Origin: Pezicula radicicola
Taxonomy: Eukaryota; Ascomycota; Leotiomycetes; Helotiales; Dermateaceae
Reading direction: 5' to 3'
Length of the DNA stretch: 64,000 nucleotides
Assembly: GCA_003008705.1 (NCBI GenBank)
Contig: PDUO01000015.1
Location: 439,290-503,289, forward strand
Shown: piece after piece, positions 21,495 to 33,736 of the stretch
How the letters are laid out: each line of letters begins with the position of its first letter
Numbering within the stretch: position 1 is the stretch's first letter
Notes under the pieces: model-generated
What the model was told of the DNA's origin: nothing
The model's input: the letters and a program-made list of their open reading frames with translations, nothing else
Database searches by the model: none
Translations under genes and position numbers: made by a program

Positions 21495-23477
21495 CTACGA
21501 CGACTCAGAATTGCTCATGGGAGGAAACCCTTCCGGAATTCTCCAAGCCGCCGGTCTCTTGCTGGCATTCTGAGCCCGACATTCGTCGATAATATCTCGA
21601 TAATATTGTGGGATGCTTTCAGGTGGACTAGTAAGGGCAATCGGCTCAAGATGAGAATTATTGTGCAAATGACATATTTCCTTTTTGTAACCCTCTCGTA
21701 CACAATGGGCTAGATCGTTCGGTAGAGAAGTGCTCGGCTAGATACCACAAGAACATTCCTAGATGAAATATATCAGTCCTTAGCGTTATGTTAGGATAAT
21801 CAGCTTCATTTAGAGACCGAGGGACCTCACAGAGTTAGTGAAATTCAGGAGGGTAATAACTTCCCAATGAGAATCCCACAACAAATTTGCTCTTGAAACG
21901 CCAGAAGTGTAAGTTATCTAAGCTATCGATGAAAACGAGTAGCAGATGATACGACAGTGTCCCGATCACAAACCCTTTAGAGTAGACTTGATGAACCCCT
22001 CCAACAAGTTTCCTAGCCAACATCTCCCGGTGCTTCAATGAAGTTTTTTGATCTTGCGTCACTTCGTCCTGTAAAAAACTCCACTTTGTCTTCGGATATT
22101 CGACAAGATAGCTTTTCAAATGTCATCCAGATGCATCGACGACAATGCCAGCAAGCTTAGCTAATCCTAGGGTGCTGTCAGGGAGCTAGATGATCTGAAT
22201 GTTATACAAAAATTCGTAACTTGGAAGAGACCCGCCGTACTTAGTCTCGCAGACCAAAGTTCCTCGGAGCCATGCTGCGAATCGATTTGGTGGCTCAATT
22301 ACTGCAATTTGTGCGAGCTCGTCTTCGTAACATCATGGACATCTCAGTTTGTCTAGAAAGGCAATGATTTCTTCAGATTGGAACCTCCGAGAGAAGTTTC
22401 TGAATCTGTGCGAGTAAATAATGTGGAAGTGATGCTATTCCGACTAAGATCATAGAACCCCTGGTGCTATATCTGTATTGCGGGAGCTTTGTAAACGACC
22501 AATACATCGAAAAGCGATATATTTCGATCGAAATATTGAGCCTACGCCACCGCCTGGGAGTCCTGGTACAAAAGCCTATAAAAGTTCGTTCTAGAAGACT
22601 CCGAAGACCTTTCCTTATAAGAGCTAGTTACGACGAGGAAAGAACTTGGGATTTTTTGGTGGGTAGTGTATGTTTCTGGGAAGAAACTTGGCGAGACCTC
22701 AAAAAGATTGTAGGTTTCGGAAGAATAGTTGACTCTGAAATTTTGTGACTATTGTGGGTTCTGAGTTCCGACTTATGTTCACTGCCTTGAAGATTACTTG
22801 TGGTAGATGAGCTAGGTAAGAGTCGTGGGATCTCGGCCGAATCGGAATCTAGATGGTTTTGAGTATCATTATTTATAAAGTACTCTAGGAAGCCTCGCCT
22901 TGGCTGCCATGAAAGCGGAGACCGCTGTTCTGTAACAGGCAGTTGATCTCCGGAGTTTGATAAAGCTAACTGAACAATGCGGTTAACAGTAGTGGTTTGC
23001 AATGAGAACTGATGTTGTGTCTCCCAAATGGACCGTTATATTTCGGATAACTGTTGATCAATGTTCAATGAGGTCTCTTTAGAATGGTTAACATCGCGAC
23101 TGATTGAAGTCAACGTCACCTCCGATTTAGTGACTAAGGATCTGGAATAAGCATTAGCCTACACAATATAAAATCAGATATAGCTATATTTACAGATTAT
23201 TTGCACTAACAACGGCAGAAAGGTTGTTTCTGTGCTCTTTCAATGTATCTCGGATTTTGTAAATCTTCGAATTGTTTCTTGTCCAAGCTCTTCGACGAGC
23301 CCGAGTCGTCCTGTTGATATTCTTTAGTATTTTTGCTTGGATAAGTTGATGTAATTGTTCTAAGGTAAGCTTTGCTCTAGAAAGGGTTGTTGTTAGTGCG
23401 GTGGAGGCGGAAATCCGGCGCTGGTCTTTAAGTTGCGTGAAAGATCTCTTAGAAGATCGAGTTTTTCCTATGGTCAC
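21495..23477 (-). pseudogene. Degenerate kinase-like gene with helical fungal N-domain
   Basis: No intact frame, but one protein can be followed through several registers. First comes a basic helical block (23477-23190: LEQLHQLIQAKILKNINRTT, KIRDTLKEHRNNLSAVVSAN), like N-terminal domains of fungal NLR/HET-type proteins. A Ser-rich linker follows (23002-22628). Then come kinase-like pieces: ELAQIAVIEPPNRFAAWLRG (about 22340-22270), REMLARKLVGGVHQVYSKGF with a catalytic-loop-like VIGTLS (about 22040-21950), FKSKFVVG, GSYYPPEFH, TDIFHLGMFLWYLAEH (about 21775-21730) and YYRDIIDECRAQNASKRPAAW near the end. At least one frameshift (about 21720) and several stops lie between them. The catalytic HRD/DFG residues are not visible, so it may have been a pseudokinase before decay. 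Boundaries are approximate. Confidence 0.6.
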
Positions 23478-24799
23478 AAGATTTTAACTTAGTATCCTCG
23501 TTACCTAATATCAATAGATAACCAGACGGTAATACTTACCTGTAATTCCTCGAACTCCTCTTAGGCCCGATAAAATGTCTTTGCACGCTCAACACCTTCG
23601 GTGACTACCTGTGCAAAGGCAACCACACTTGCAATAATCCTACTAGCTTAGTCATAGATGCGGTTCTGAAGTTCAATTGTTCTTGGGGACTGGTATAAAT
23701 AAAAAGGTAGGGCCCCCGAGTTTTCAAGTTCCGACTTCATGTCTGAGTGGATTCTCTCGGGTTAAAGCTCATGTAGCACCAGTACTCTTTGCTGAAAAAA
23801 GTTATAATTAGACACGAGAATACGAGTCTTTGCCCGAAATCCGCATATTTTCTTTTGAATTGGATTAGCCGCTAGTCTACTGAGACCTGAAAATCGAGGT
23901 GTGGTGTCGAGAGCGCAGGTTGAACTTGCTGATCCCCCCACGTGAAAGAACGTATAGAAAAGCAGCCACGACATGCATCGACTTTTACATTAGCATCTGC
24001 CTCTACAACAAGGCTACGCCCAGATTCTCTGCAAATAATTTCCAAATGATGTTGTATTCTTTCTTGGGCATACTGATACTATCTAGACACCAGTATATTT
24101 GCCCGCCGCTTATTTATATTATTTATTGTCATTAACAAGACAAAAGAGACTCCCAATTAGTTTTTTGAAGCTCTATGCTTCTCCCAATCAGCACTTAGAT
24201 AATATCTGAAAACCACAATTGATTCTTGAGCCCTCCTCGAGAGTTAAAAGTTATTTTACTGTCTCGGCTGCCCCCTTCTAAGGGACATCCGATATACAGT
24301 TCTAGTCCGTTACCTAATTACGTACTCCCTATTCCTTGCCCTATACAATTTCCTACACAGGTTGGAACGCCAGTGACCTTACTTGTAATCATAGAGTCAT
24401 GTTCTCTCTATTTGAATAATAGTATTGTAAATTAAATTGATTTCCTGTCGCTAAGACAACTATTCTACCACTCGTTTATATACTGTGTTCAGACTAACCT
24501 CCCACCCTCTATACAAATTTGTATGGGACGCTGATACCCGAAGACTGAATTAGGGAAGTCTTAATTTCGCTAACCTAACGATCCATTTAGGTTAACTCTT
24601 ACACTAAGGGGGATCTATGTCCGTAAAACTCGTTTTCTTGGTATCTTCAAGCAAGAACTTCTCTTCCTACTAACAGCTCTACAATTATCAAACACAATAT
24701 ACGTTATACACCTACCAAAAAAGCTGCTCTACGCCAAAAATCTCATCAAAATCATAACCATCATAAATTCATCTCAATCATAAGTTCATAATAATACAA
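23478..24799. other. Gene-free, decayed-looking stretch
   Basis: About 1.3 kb of AT-rich DNA with only short open frames. The left part (23520-23980) may continue the ruined kinase-like gene upstream, but I could not trace a frame. Confidence 0.4.
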
Positions 24800-26904
24800 C
24801 TATGAGTTTCCCTCCTTCCTCTCCTTCCTCTCCTTCCCCTCCTTTACCCTCTTCACAGTATCAGGTAAAGGAGGAACAGAAGGCATCTGTTCCCTAACCC
24901 AACTACCAACACCCCTCCACCCATTCGCTTTATCTCTACCTTCACCACCTCTCAAAGACCCACCACCACCATTCTCCCTCTCCCTCTCCCTCCTACCGCC
25001 ACTACCACCACCAAAAGTATTGCTCTTAGCCAACTCCTCAGCAGTCAAAACCTTCAAACTAGCTCTATCAACAGATTTCCTATCCCGTTCATTCCAATGC
25101 AACGTATTCGGAAGATGAAAACTCTCACTCCCAGAATTCGTCGATTCAGAAAAACGCGAAAGAGTTTTTTCTTTTATTTCTCTTTCCCTTTCGTTTTCCT
25201 TCCCCTTCTCTTTTTGCTTCTTAGCGGCTGGGCCAAAAGTATGACCACTCCCTCTACTCCGACTCCTACTTCGACTGCGACTTTGACTCCTACTTCTGGC
25301 CACAGGACTTAAACTCCTCAAACCGCTCACTCCAGAAAGAACGGAACTCCCACCGCCAATTTCACTCCCAACCTTCCCACGCTGAGCTTCCTGCTCACTA
25401 ATAACCCTAACAAGAAACTCATCATCCTCCCAGCCCCTCCCTCCAGCCCCAGTCACCCTCCCCTGCTCCATCTCCCTAATCTCCAGATCCAACTCCTCAA
25501 ACTTCCGATCCCAATCTCTTTTTCTCCTCTCCCCGGCCAATGTAGAAGGAGAAAGAACAGTGGTAGTACTAGGCGGACTCAAATAATGAGCATAATGAAA
25601 AGGATCAACATCAACGCTCGAAGTACTTTCTCTAGCACTATTTCGTCCTGTGTTTGTATTTGAAGTACCCATTACCCAAGAGGAAATACGTCTAGAGATA
25701 TGAGATGCGCAAGAGACTACTGAAGCGGCACCTGAGGGGGCCTGCGAGGAGTTACGTAGGATTCGAAAGGGGATTATAGAGGATTCGTTTGGGTTGTAGA
25801 TTTCTGGGAGAGGGTTTGTATGAGTTGATGAAGTGGGGGATAAGGGGGTTTGCGTTTGTTGTGTTTGGGATGTTGGTTGTTGGTTAGGATTGGTGGATTT
25901 CAGGTGGATGTAGCGACGGAAGAGAAAGATTGCGCCTGTCACTATGAATATACATCCAACTTTTATATCCGGTAAAATCAGTAACTTATTTTTTTCGAGC
26001 ATGGTTTTCATGTTATATCATGATATCGGGTTTGAACATACCGACGACGACAGTAACAATGATAGCTATGGCTGCAGTATCTAGTCGTTTATCATTGGTA
26101 ACTGTCTGGATTGCGGGTACTAGAGTTACCGTGCTCTGGGAATCAATGCTGGTTGGGTTCGTGACGGCTTTCTGAGATGTAGGCGACGCTACGGAAGTGA
26201 TGATGCTAGGATTAATCTGGTTGCTTAGAGCAGTGACACTTGTAGTAGCGCTTGTAGTAGAGGTTGTTGTAATTGAAAATGATGTAGAAGTTGTAGAAGT
26301 TGTTGAAGTTGAAGTTGAAGTTGAGGTTGAAGTAAAAGTAGATGAAGTTGTCTGAACTGTTGTTGAAGATATTGTTGAGGATGTTGTCGAACTTGTTGAC
26401 GTTGTCGATGCAGAATCTTTAGGGCCATTCTTTGGTGGTGGTGGTGGTGGTGGAGGAGCAGGAGGTCCATTGCCCGGTCCTGGAGTACCGCCAGTTGGGG
26501 CAGCAGGAGGATCATCTGACTAGTTCAATTTTCGTTAGTTATGCAACTCGAGAGATGACATAGTGACATACTGATGAGGGATTGGTAGGTGAAGCCTCTG
26601 CAGCGGCTGATGCTTTGGCAGCTGCCTTCTGGGGCTTTTCTTTAGAGTCATCGGACGAGGAACCATTGTTCTGACCAGTATCTTTCGAATTTGCCGAGTC
26701 TTTCGAATTTGTCGAGTCTTTCGAATTTGCTGAGTCTTTTGAATTTGTTGAGTCTTTTGAATCTCTCCTTAGTTGCGGAAGCTCGTGTCTTTTCGCGGGG
26801 ATACTTTGGAATGTTGAAACACCAGCGAGAGATATGTCTGCGGTGTCCTCATTATACGGGATCTTTATGACGAGAGCATCACCGTTATTTCGCTCAGCAG
26901 CCAT
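24800..26904 (-). CDS. Ser/Thr-rich single-pass membrane protein with charged C-tail (hypothetical)
   Basis: Three exons (26904-26572, 26519-26042, 25959-24800) join to 656 residues; an ATG at 26925 would add seven. The N-terminal part has hexapeptide-like repeats (KDSTNSKDSANSKDSTNSKD), then a run of eight prolines, then a long Ser/Thr tract (TSTSTSTSTSTTSTTSTS) typical of O-mannosylated wall-sensor stalks. One hydrophobic helix follows (AAIAIIVTVVVG, with GCIFIVTGAIFLF supplied by the next exon), then a 380-residue charged tail with an RS-repeat block (SRSQSRSRSRSRSR) and Arg/Glu-rich segments. The second intron falls inside the membrane helix and both sides read on, which supports the join. 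The layout recalls Mid2/Wsc sensors, but no signal peptide is visible at either start, so an upstream exon may be missing. Function not assigned. Confidence 0.65.
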
Positions 26905-29101
26905 GTTTCGCCGAAAAAGGTGCATTTAGGCGTGTTAAAAAGTCAATCCAAGGAAGGGAAATGGAAGGGAAATTGAAAGGATTGTCGATTTTGTATTAAA
27001 AGTAATATAACTACAACACAAAGGCAACAGCCATCTGCAGCAGGAGCAGATGATCTTCAGAGTAATCCAGGTAGTGAGAGGAACAACTCAACGAAATTAA
27101 ATAAGGTTGGGATAACATAGATCTTATAAACAAGCTCGCAATTCTTAAAGAGAGTTTACAGCTCTCCAGAGTCTCAAAAACGTCAATTGAAACCAAGTCT
27201 CTCACTTTCGACCGAGTCCGGACGCTTGTTGGTGTTTTCCCACACAGACTACGTGTTGTGACAGGACGAATTGGACTTAAGAGTTGCTGTTAACAAGGAT
27301 ATTTCTTGAAGCTCTTGCAGGCGAGACGGGACTTGCGGATCAGAGGCTTCCCATGGATCTTCGGCTAGGTTGTCCCCGCGACTTTTCAACCTACGGTATG
27401 TTGAAAATGTCATGTTTCGAGTATCAACTAAGCATACCGTAAACGTGCGAGCGCAGATACACTACTCAGCTTTCGGAGCCTGTGCGTCTGATTATTGTTC
27501 TTGTGCATCAAGCGACTTGGGATAGTTATGCCATAGAAAATGCATAAATTTACCGTGCAATGAATGATCTGACGAAGTAGATGCGGTTGGGAATGCCACT
27601 TCGTAGGTATACCGGTAGATATTAGGGTGAGAGCATACGGGGTAGAGCAGTTTTGTTTTTATGAAACAAACTGCCAAGAAACATCTGCAACGCTGTGCAC
27701 TGATAGTCATCAGGCTCAAATCGAGATGGTGCAGTTGTGAGACACCCTAGTGGTTTTGACAGCTTCGCTTAATGAGATATTTTCTTCAGCCTCCTTCGCT
27801 TATGATCTACGGGTAGTGTTTTTGCCGGTAAAATTTATATCATCAGAACTCGAGAGCCGGTTGTCGAAACGAGGTGATAAGGTTTTGGAGAACAAAATGG
27901 AGAGCGCTTGGGATCTAGAAACAATTTTGGTGCATTAGAGGAACAACCACCTACCAAGATTCAGTGTTGTATGCCGCTGAACGTCCATAAAAAGTCACTT
28001 GCTGTCAGAGCTGCCTGTTTAGTCGGCTCAAACGAATTTGACAAGCCAGCGTCTGAACTAATGGTTGGAATTCCCCCGGAAGAGCTGAACAGTAACTGTA
28101 CTGTAGGTCGAGGCTGGAGTTGACTGGTCCAATGCGCCTGTTCTTCGTCTCTCCAACCTAGTGCGTGTATACAGACGGGTGTGGTCACATCACGTCCCGG
28201 TGAATTGCCTGTGCAGACAAAATTCTCAGACCAAGCATGAGTCGGGGCTGCTCAAGCTATGTGTTGGTTGGTTGCACGACTCCTTGACATCTCCTCACTT
28301 GCAGAAGGTGGCAGTAAAGGTAGGATAGGTAAAGCCGAATCAAAGTAGAGAGGTGTTTGGACGTGTCAGTGTTGGTATTTCGGTAGAACTAAACCCGGTG
28401 GCTTGCCTACATCGCTGGATAAAAGTCAAATGCCTAGATTGGCAAGTTGAAATTTGATTGGTTATCCATGTTAGCTCTAGCTGGTTGAAGATGGTAGAGA
28501 TATTGGGACAGATGAAAGCTAAGTCTTAGACAAGTCAGTATTTTATAATATTGAAAATAGAAAGTTTTGGGCCTATTTCCTACCTTGCTAGAATGTGATC
28601 TCCCAGATCACCATGCAATAAGTCCTGTGACAAGTAGTTACATATAAAGTCTAACCTTGACAGATTAGTTAGCACCCGTAGAACTGGTCGTCAGAGATGC
28701 CTCACGAAAATCCGGGAAACTTGCCTGCACCAAGAGATACCGCTTCTCTCAAAGCACTCCTCCCCGCCAACAAGAGATCCACGGCTGTCATAAGAACCGG
28801 CCAGGGATCTGTGCGAGAAATTACTTCAGCTACTGTACTTTCGGTATGGTGAGCTAATGATTGGACCAAGCCAGTCTCAATCTCGATGACTAGCGGTGCA
28901 AGAGGGTAAACTTGGTGTGGGTCTTGCACGACGAGTAGTTGACCATACCACAATTCCGCCGGCCTGCTCTATTGCGCTAGTGAAACTCCTGGATACAGCA
29001 ACTTACCTTTCCCAAAACATATGAAATTGTGAGTCGTGACAAGCTGTTCATCAGAACTGTATTTACTGTTATGTGAAACCTCCCAGCGCAACTCCAATGT
29101 A
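26905..29101. other. Gene-free stretch of about 2.2 kb
   Basis: No gene I can defend. The best open frame is 28702-28953 minus (83 residues, extending slightly upstream without a start), coding-like in composition but unrecognised. The end near 26905-27250 probably holds the promoter or a missing 5' exon of the Ser/Thr-rich membrane protein. Confidence 0.4.
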
Positions 29102-31048
29102 CTAGCCCCATAGAACATTGATCCTCTTCCATCCGGTTTGCTTCTTGACCTCTTGCTCTGGGTTATCTCTGATTTCATCCAAAGCGGCTCGTAGGGGCAC
29201 ATCGACCAAACTTAAAATCTTGGTTCCTTTGAACCACTTCCATCCGCAGTATGCAACGATAACAATGGGAATATCCCTTCAAAACATCAGTAAACGATCA
29301 ATAGTACGGAGGCCGTGGCTTGGATTTGCACCAAGGTAAAACTTACAAGTAAGATGATATGAAAGTAGCTGTACTCCAATTCCCCTTGATAAATGTCGCG
29401 AAGCCACCAGTAAGAAGGAATATAATGCAAGCGATCAGGGAGTACCACGACGTGTAAGGTGTCCACCAATGACTCCATGGCAGTTCCTGTCTTGCGATAC
29501 CCTGCTTCTTGAGCGCTTGGTGTAGCCTGATGTGATTGAAACTGATTACACCCCAAGAAATCAAGACTGCACTTGCTGTCAAATCCAAAAACCAGTAAAA
29601 GACAGTCAGCGCGCCACTCGATAGACTCATAAAAGCCAGAGTAGCGATGAGTGTCTGCAGAATAACACAGACGTAAGGAATTCCCCATTTTGTTGTCCGG
29701 AGGAAGATCTTGGGCGCTTGGTCCTTCAGAGCGAGACCATAGAGAATACGAGTCCCAGCTAACAGGGCTTGGTTCCCTGCCGACCAAGCTGAGGTTAGAA
29801 CGACGGCGTTGATGATTGAAGGCACAACTGTAATCCCGGCGCGAGTAGCGGCGAGGACAAATGGACTCTCTGTGGCAGTTCCGGAGTAGTTGTTCAGACC
29901 GTCGTCATTACTAGGAACAAGTATACCCACTACCAAGACAGCCAGAATGTAGAAAATAGTAATACGTGCAAATACGCGCTTACAAGCTCTAGGGATATTC
30001 TGTCGTGGGTTCTGCGTTTCGGCTGCGGCAACAGAGAGAGATTCGATGCCAGAAAATGAGTAAACCGCGTTGTTCATGACAGCCCAGAAACCAAGGAATT
30101 GCCCCCACGAACCGGGTATGTTGAGATATTGGACAAAAGGCCCCGGGTTATTCCAATAGCGGAATCCGATACGTTCTTGGCCTGGAACTCCTCCGAGATC
30201 AATGATTAAGCCCATGAGAATGATGCCAACGACGAGGAGGACTTTTAGCATGGCAAAGAAGAATTCGACTTCGCCATAGACACCAACAAACAAGATTCCA
30301 ACTAAGAATGTTAAAACAATGAAGATAGTGATCCAAAGAGCGGCATATTTATCAGTCCAATACTGGACGAGAACGAGAGCGGCGGAAACCTCAGAGGGGA
30401 CACTAAGATAAGTACCGTACACAACGTTCCAACCCACGGCGAATCCCAAAGCTGGGTCGACCAAGAGTTCGGCGTGTCGAACAAAGGAGCCAGTCACAGG
30501 GAACAGAGCCGAAACCTCTCCAAGGGCAAATTGCACAGCGCAAACAACGCTACCGATCAGTGCGTAGCCCAGGAGAGCGCCCAAAGGACCCCCAGTCTGA
30601 AGAGCACCTCCAAGACTTAGAAATAGTCCAGTCCCCTGAGGTATTCTAGTCAGCAATTTTTAATCGTCATACTCAAAGTTGCGTAACTTACTATGGCTCC
30701 AGCTAGAGCAATCATTTGAATATCTATACAATGAAAAAAATCGGAGTTAGTTTACTCATTCTAGGTATCTTGGGAGTGACTCAAATATGATTCAGGAGCA
30801 AGGAGTAATTGACTTGAAGGAGGCAATTCTGCCCAAAAAATTGAGTACGTACGTCTTTGCTTCAATGACCTGGACAAGTTCTTCTCCTCTTCCTCTACGA
30901 TACCTTTAGAATATCCATCCTGAGGTCCACTGGCGTTGGCATCTGCATACACTTCTGGTGTGAAGGTACTTTTGTTCTCCACGTCGATATCTCCCGTCCC
31001 ATGTGACCTGGAACTTTTTGTAAAAAGCATTTTCCACGAGCTATCCAA
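29102..31048 (-). CDS. Amino-acid permease (APC superfamily, yeast AAP type)
   Basis: Four exons (31048-30853, 30723-30692, 30635-29347, 29276-29102) give 563 residues. The 32-nt second exon supplies the signature at the start of helix 1: HIQMIALAGAI joins to GTGLFLSLGGALQTGGP. About twelve hydrophobic helices follow. Family landmarks include GYALIGSVVCAVQFALGEVS, FPVTGSFVRHAELLVDPALG, FSGIESLSVAAAETQNPR and SAWSAGNQALLAGTRILYGL. The last exon ends in a cytosolic tail (DIPIVIVAYCGWKWFKGTKI onward) as in fungal Gap1-like carriers. It would import amino acids with protons at the plasma membrane; substrate cannot be told from sequence. The hydrophilic N-terminus has acidic and lysine residues typical of endocytosis-controlled permeases. 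Confidence 0.9.
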
Positions 31049-31864
31049 ACTTTCCCTGAGTCAACCTAGATTCCCAGGTTCCACAGGTTCGTTCTTGTTT
31101 TTCCTGGGTGCACTCGGGCATATGATGAAGACGAAGATGGAAAATCAGAAAATATCTGCTGAGGCTCGTTAATGGCGTCTTCGATGGCGGTGATTGCGCT
31201 GCTGATGGACCTACCCTAAGAGGGATGGTCTCCCGGAGAGTGCGCGTCAAGCGATAAACCGGCGAAGACCGGTGTACCACAATGACCGAATAATAGACGT
31301 AAAGATATCCAATAAACCCTATTTCTACATCTTCTCACTCAACTCAGTCCTCATTTTTTGATGACTTCGAAGATATCAGAGAAGTCGCGATGTCGAGCAG
31401 TGACCTCTTCCACGACAGCATCATTCACTCAGCGAACAACAAGCTGGGAAGAAGCATCACCAGAGCATCGCCATAGGCAGGACGTCAACACATCGTCAGT
31501 ACCTCCGGAACTACTCATAACAAAAGGCTACGGCTCGAAGGATGAACTCAAGCTGACGGTAGAAACCATGGTGGTACAACGGTTGGATCCGTTGATAGAG
31601 AACGAATAGGAGTGATATGCTTGTGCCAAGTAGAGAGGCTGATATTGTTGCCATTGTATGATATCATATAGAGTAATATATTTGAATGTAAGCAAAAAAG
31701 ACATAATGTGTGTCAACAGGTTGAGATGAAGAAAGGATGAACTGTTGTCGTCACGTCTTCTAATTATTATTCCTCGCACGTGTTGGCTATCACGTGAATA
31801 TCCAGAGCAGCCTAGGTAGAATGGCCAATGTCTGCCGAATTTCAGAACGCCAAATAGATTCGTC
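31049..31864. other. Intergenic between permease and TED1
   Basis: Upstream region of the permease and 3' flank of TED1. A plus-strand open frame at 31358-31609 (83 residues) has no recognisable features. Nothing else seen. Confidence 0.5.
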
Positions 31865-33736
31865 TCAAGTACTATACAACGGGCCATTTCCAGTAATGCC
31901 GCCATTCAGACCCAGCTTGCTCTTCCTTAAACTCAATTTTCCTGAACCTGGTGAATCCAATTTCCCACTAACAAACTCAGCGACTCCAGGATCAATTTTG
32001 GAATCTTCTTCGACTTTTATCTCCTTCTTGCCAGCCTTCGCATGGCCATTCATATTCGTAGGCTCCTTCGCTGATTGCGGCTTCGTCACCTGGAGTTGCA
32101 ACACTAGTTCCAGGAAGGCCCAGCCAAGTACAATAATTGCGACTATCAGATCCACGATATGGACGAACCACCAAATATGTTGCGTCCCCAAGGCACAGTT
32201 CACGAATTCGTACTTCCACTCCCAAGAAGCATGGTCAAACCAAAGAGACAGAAGACCTGCGTTTCCACCAAAATCTCCCATCATGCTTCGTACGGTAGCT
32301 TCTTGTATGCCCGGAACATCGGACCTCGTGAGTAGGTTTTCAGACTTGGCATCACGGAGGCGTTTTGCTTGCCATTTCGGAGGTTCTGGCGTAGGCAAAA
32401 GAAATTCCGCTAGGGCATCTTCTGATAGTCGTCTCTCATATTCGTTCAATGCCTCATCCGAGGATGATTGGTTCATATAATGATATATATCGCAGCCTTC
32501 ATGATCATGGCCGTTCATAATTAACCCTCTTCTGCCCATCCCGCCTCCATCGGCATGTTTCGAGGCACTCATGCCAAAAATGCCTTCCAAGAACCCTTTG
32601 CTAGCATCGAGGGAGAGGTGGTTTTGCTCCCTGATCCCGCCCCCAACATCGTCGCCATGGAAATCGAACAGTGGCCCATCTACGCAGATTCCAGCTTCTT
32701 TGTAGAGAGGTATATGTGTCAGAACCAGTGTGAAAAGGGCACGACGTCCAACATCATAGGATGTAGTAATGACCTTGTTGAGGAAATTGTAGGTTTCATC
32801 TTGAAGTTCTTGGGATACAGCAGGAGTGTCGAGATTCATGTCATTCAATATGACTATTCGCAGCTCAGGTGTCTCCCCCACAAAATCATTAAGGTCTCTG
32901 TATGTCCCATTGAGTGCTTTGGAATCGATCGGAAGCTGGAATCGTAATTCGTAGTTCGCTTTACCAAAGACGCGGACAAATCGTGCCATTCGATGCTGTG
33001 TGAGATCTCCTGCATAACCAATATCGTGATTCCCTGCCACGTTTATAATCCTCCTCTTCCAAAATTCAGCATCTTCTCCAAGAACTAACGTGTCCTCGAA
33101 ATCGTCAGCTGGTTGAGAGGCAATCTCGTCGGCAACCCTTTGCCCATGTTTAAACACTCTATTCCAATACCTCCATCCTCTGGTCTCGAATTCCTCATCA
33201 TCTATCCATTGACTTCCTACCAGATCGCCTAGAACAGTAACGTGTGTAGGATTCGCCCACCAGTATAAAGTGCGGTATTGATGGCCCAGGTAATAATCAT
33301 TGCCAATGTGATCGAGACGTTTGCGGTAGACCTCGAGGGCTTTGGGTATGTCGTCAAGATAAAAGTCTACTAGGTCGTGCAGGCAATGCCTGAGCCATTG
33401 TAGAGGGTTATGTTTCGTGCCATCACGCAGCAGGAAATCATCTAAGAACTTGTTGAGGGCTGTGAAAGCAAAGGCGTCGGGGTCAATGGATGTATCGCCT
33501 TCCAATTGAGGGTCCCCCAAGGCCAGCAGCCTAAAGGGAGCTACCGCAGACGCATCATGAGATTGGCGAAGGGTGTGCTGGCGGAGGGTGTTGATATATG
33601 CAGATCGTGAATCGTCGTCAGGGGCAGGAAAGGCGCAGAGATGGAAGACGGGGTATGTATAGAGATATGTTGTCAGAAGCAAAGACACCGGCACCAGAAG
33701 AAGCAGTGCTTTGCGCAAAAAAGAGACTAGGGACAT
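31865..33736 (-). CDS. TED1: Metallophosphoesterase Ted1/PGAP5-like
   Basis: One uninterrupted frame of 623 residues from the ATG at 33736; this start puts a membrane anchor at residues 8-30 (ALLLLVPVSLLLTTYLYTY). The open frame extends 64 codons further upstream without similarity, so that ATG was not used. Calcineurin-type metal-binding blocks appear in order: LALGDPQLEG (about residue 73), LGDLVGSQW (about 165), NVAGNHDIGY (about 235), LTHIPLY and NGHDHEGCDIYH (about 410). A second membrane helix (IVDLIVAIIVLGWAFLELVL) precedes a lysine-rich cytosolic tail. Ted1 and PGAP5 remove the ethanolamine-phosphate side chain on the second GPI mannose, aiding ER exit of GPI-anchored proteins. Length and two-helix topology fit. 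Confidence 0.9.
   Translation of the reverse strand: MSLVSFLRKALLLLVPVSLLLTTYLYTYPVFHLCAFPAPDDDSRSAYINTLRQHTLRQSHDASAVAPFRLLALGDPQLEGDTSIDPDAFAFTALNKFLDDFLLRDGTKHNPLQWLRHCLHDLVDFYLDDIPKALEVYRKRLDHIGNDYYLGHQYRTLYWWANPTHVTVLGDLVGSQWIDDEEFETRGWRYWNRVFKHGQRVADEIASQPADDFEDTLVLGEDAEFWKRRIINVAGNHDIGYAGDLTQHRMARFVRVFGKANYELRFQLPIDSKALNGTYRDLNDFVGETPELRIVILNDMNLDTPAVSQELQDETYNFLNKVITTSYDVGRRALFTLVLTHIPLYKEAGICVDGPLFDFHGDDVGGGIREQNHLSLDASKGFLEGIFGMSASKHADGGGMGRRGLIMNGHDHEGCDIYHYMNQSSSDEALNEYERRLSEDALAEFLLPTPEPPKWQAKRLRDAKSENLLTRSDVPGIQEATVRSMMGDFGGNAGLLSLWFDHASWEWKYEFVNCALGTQHIWWFVHIVDLIVAIIVLGWAFLELVLQLQVTKPQSAKEPTNMNGHAKAGKKEIKVEEDSKIDPGVAEFVSGKLDSPGSGKLSLRKSKLGLNGGITGNGPLYST

Noticed and set aside
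26225..26515. A 96-residue Leu/Gln/His-rich open frame on the minus strand
   Set aside because: Out-of-frame reading of the Ser/Thr and proline tract of the real gene.
28702..28953. 83-residue minus-strand frame near the permease
   Set aside because: Coding-like in places, but no start, partner exon or similarity I can name.
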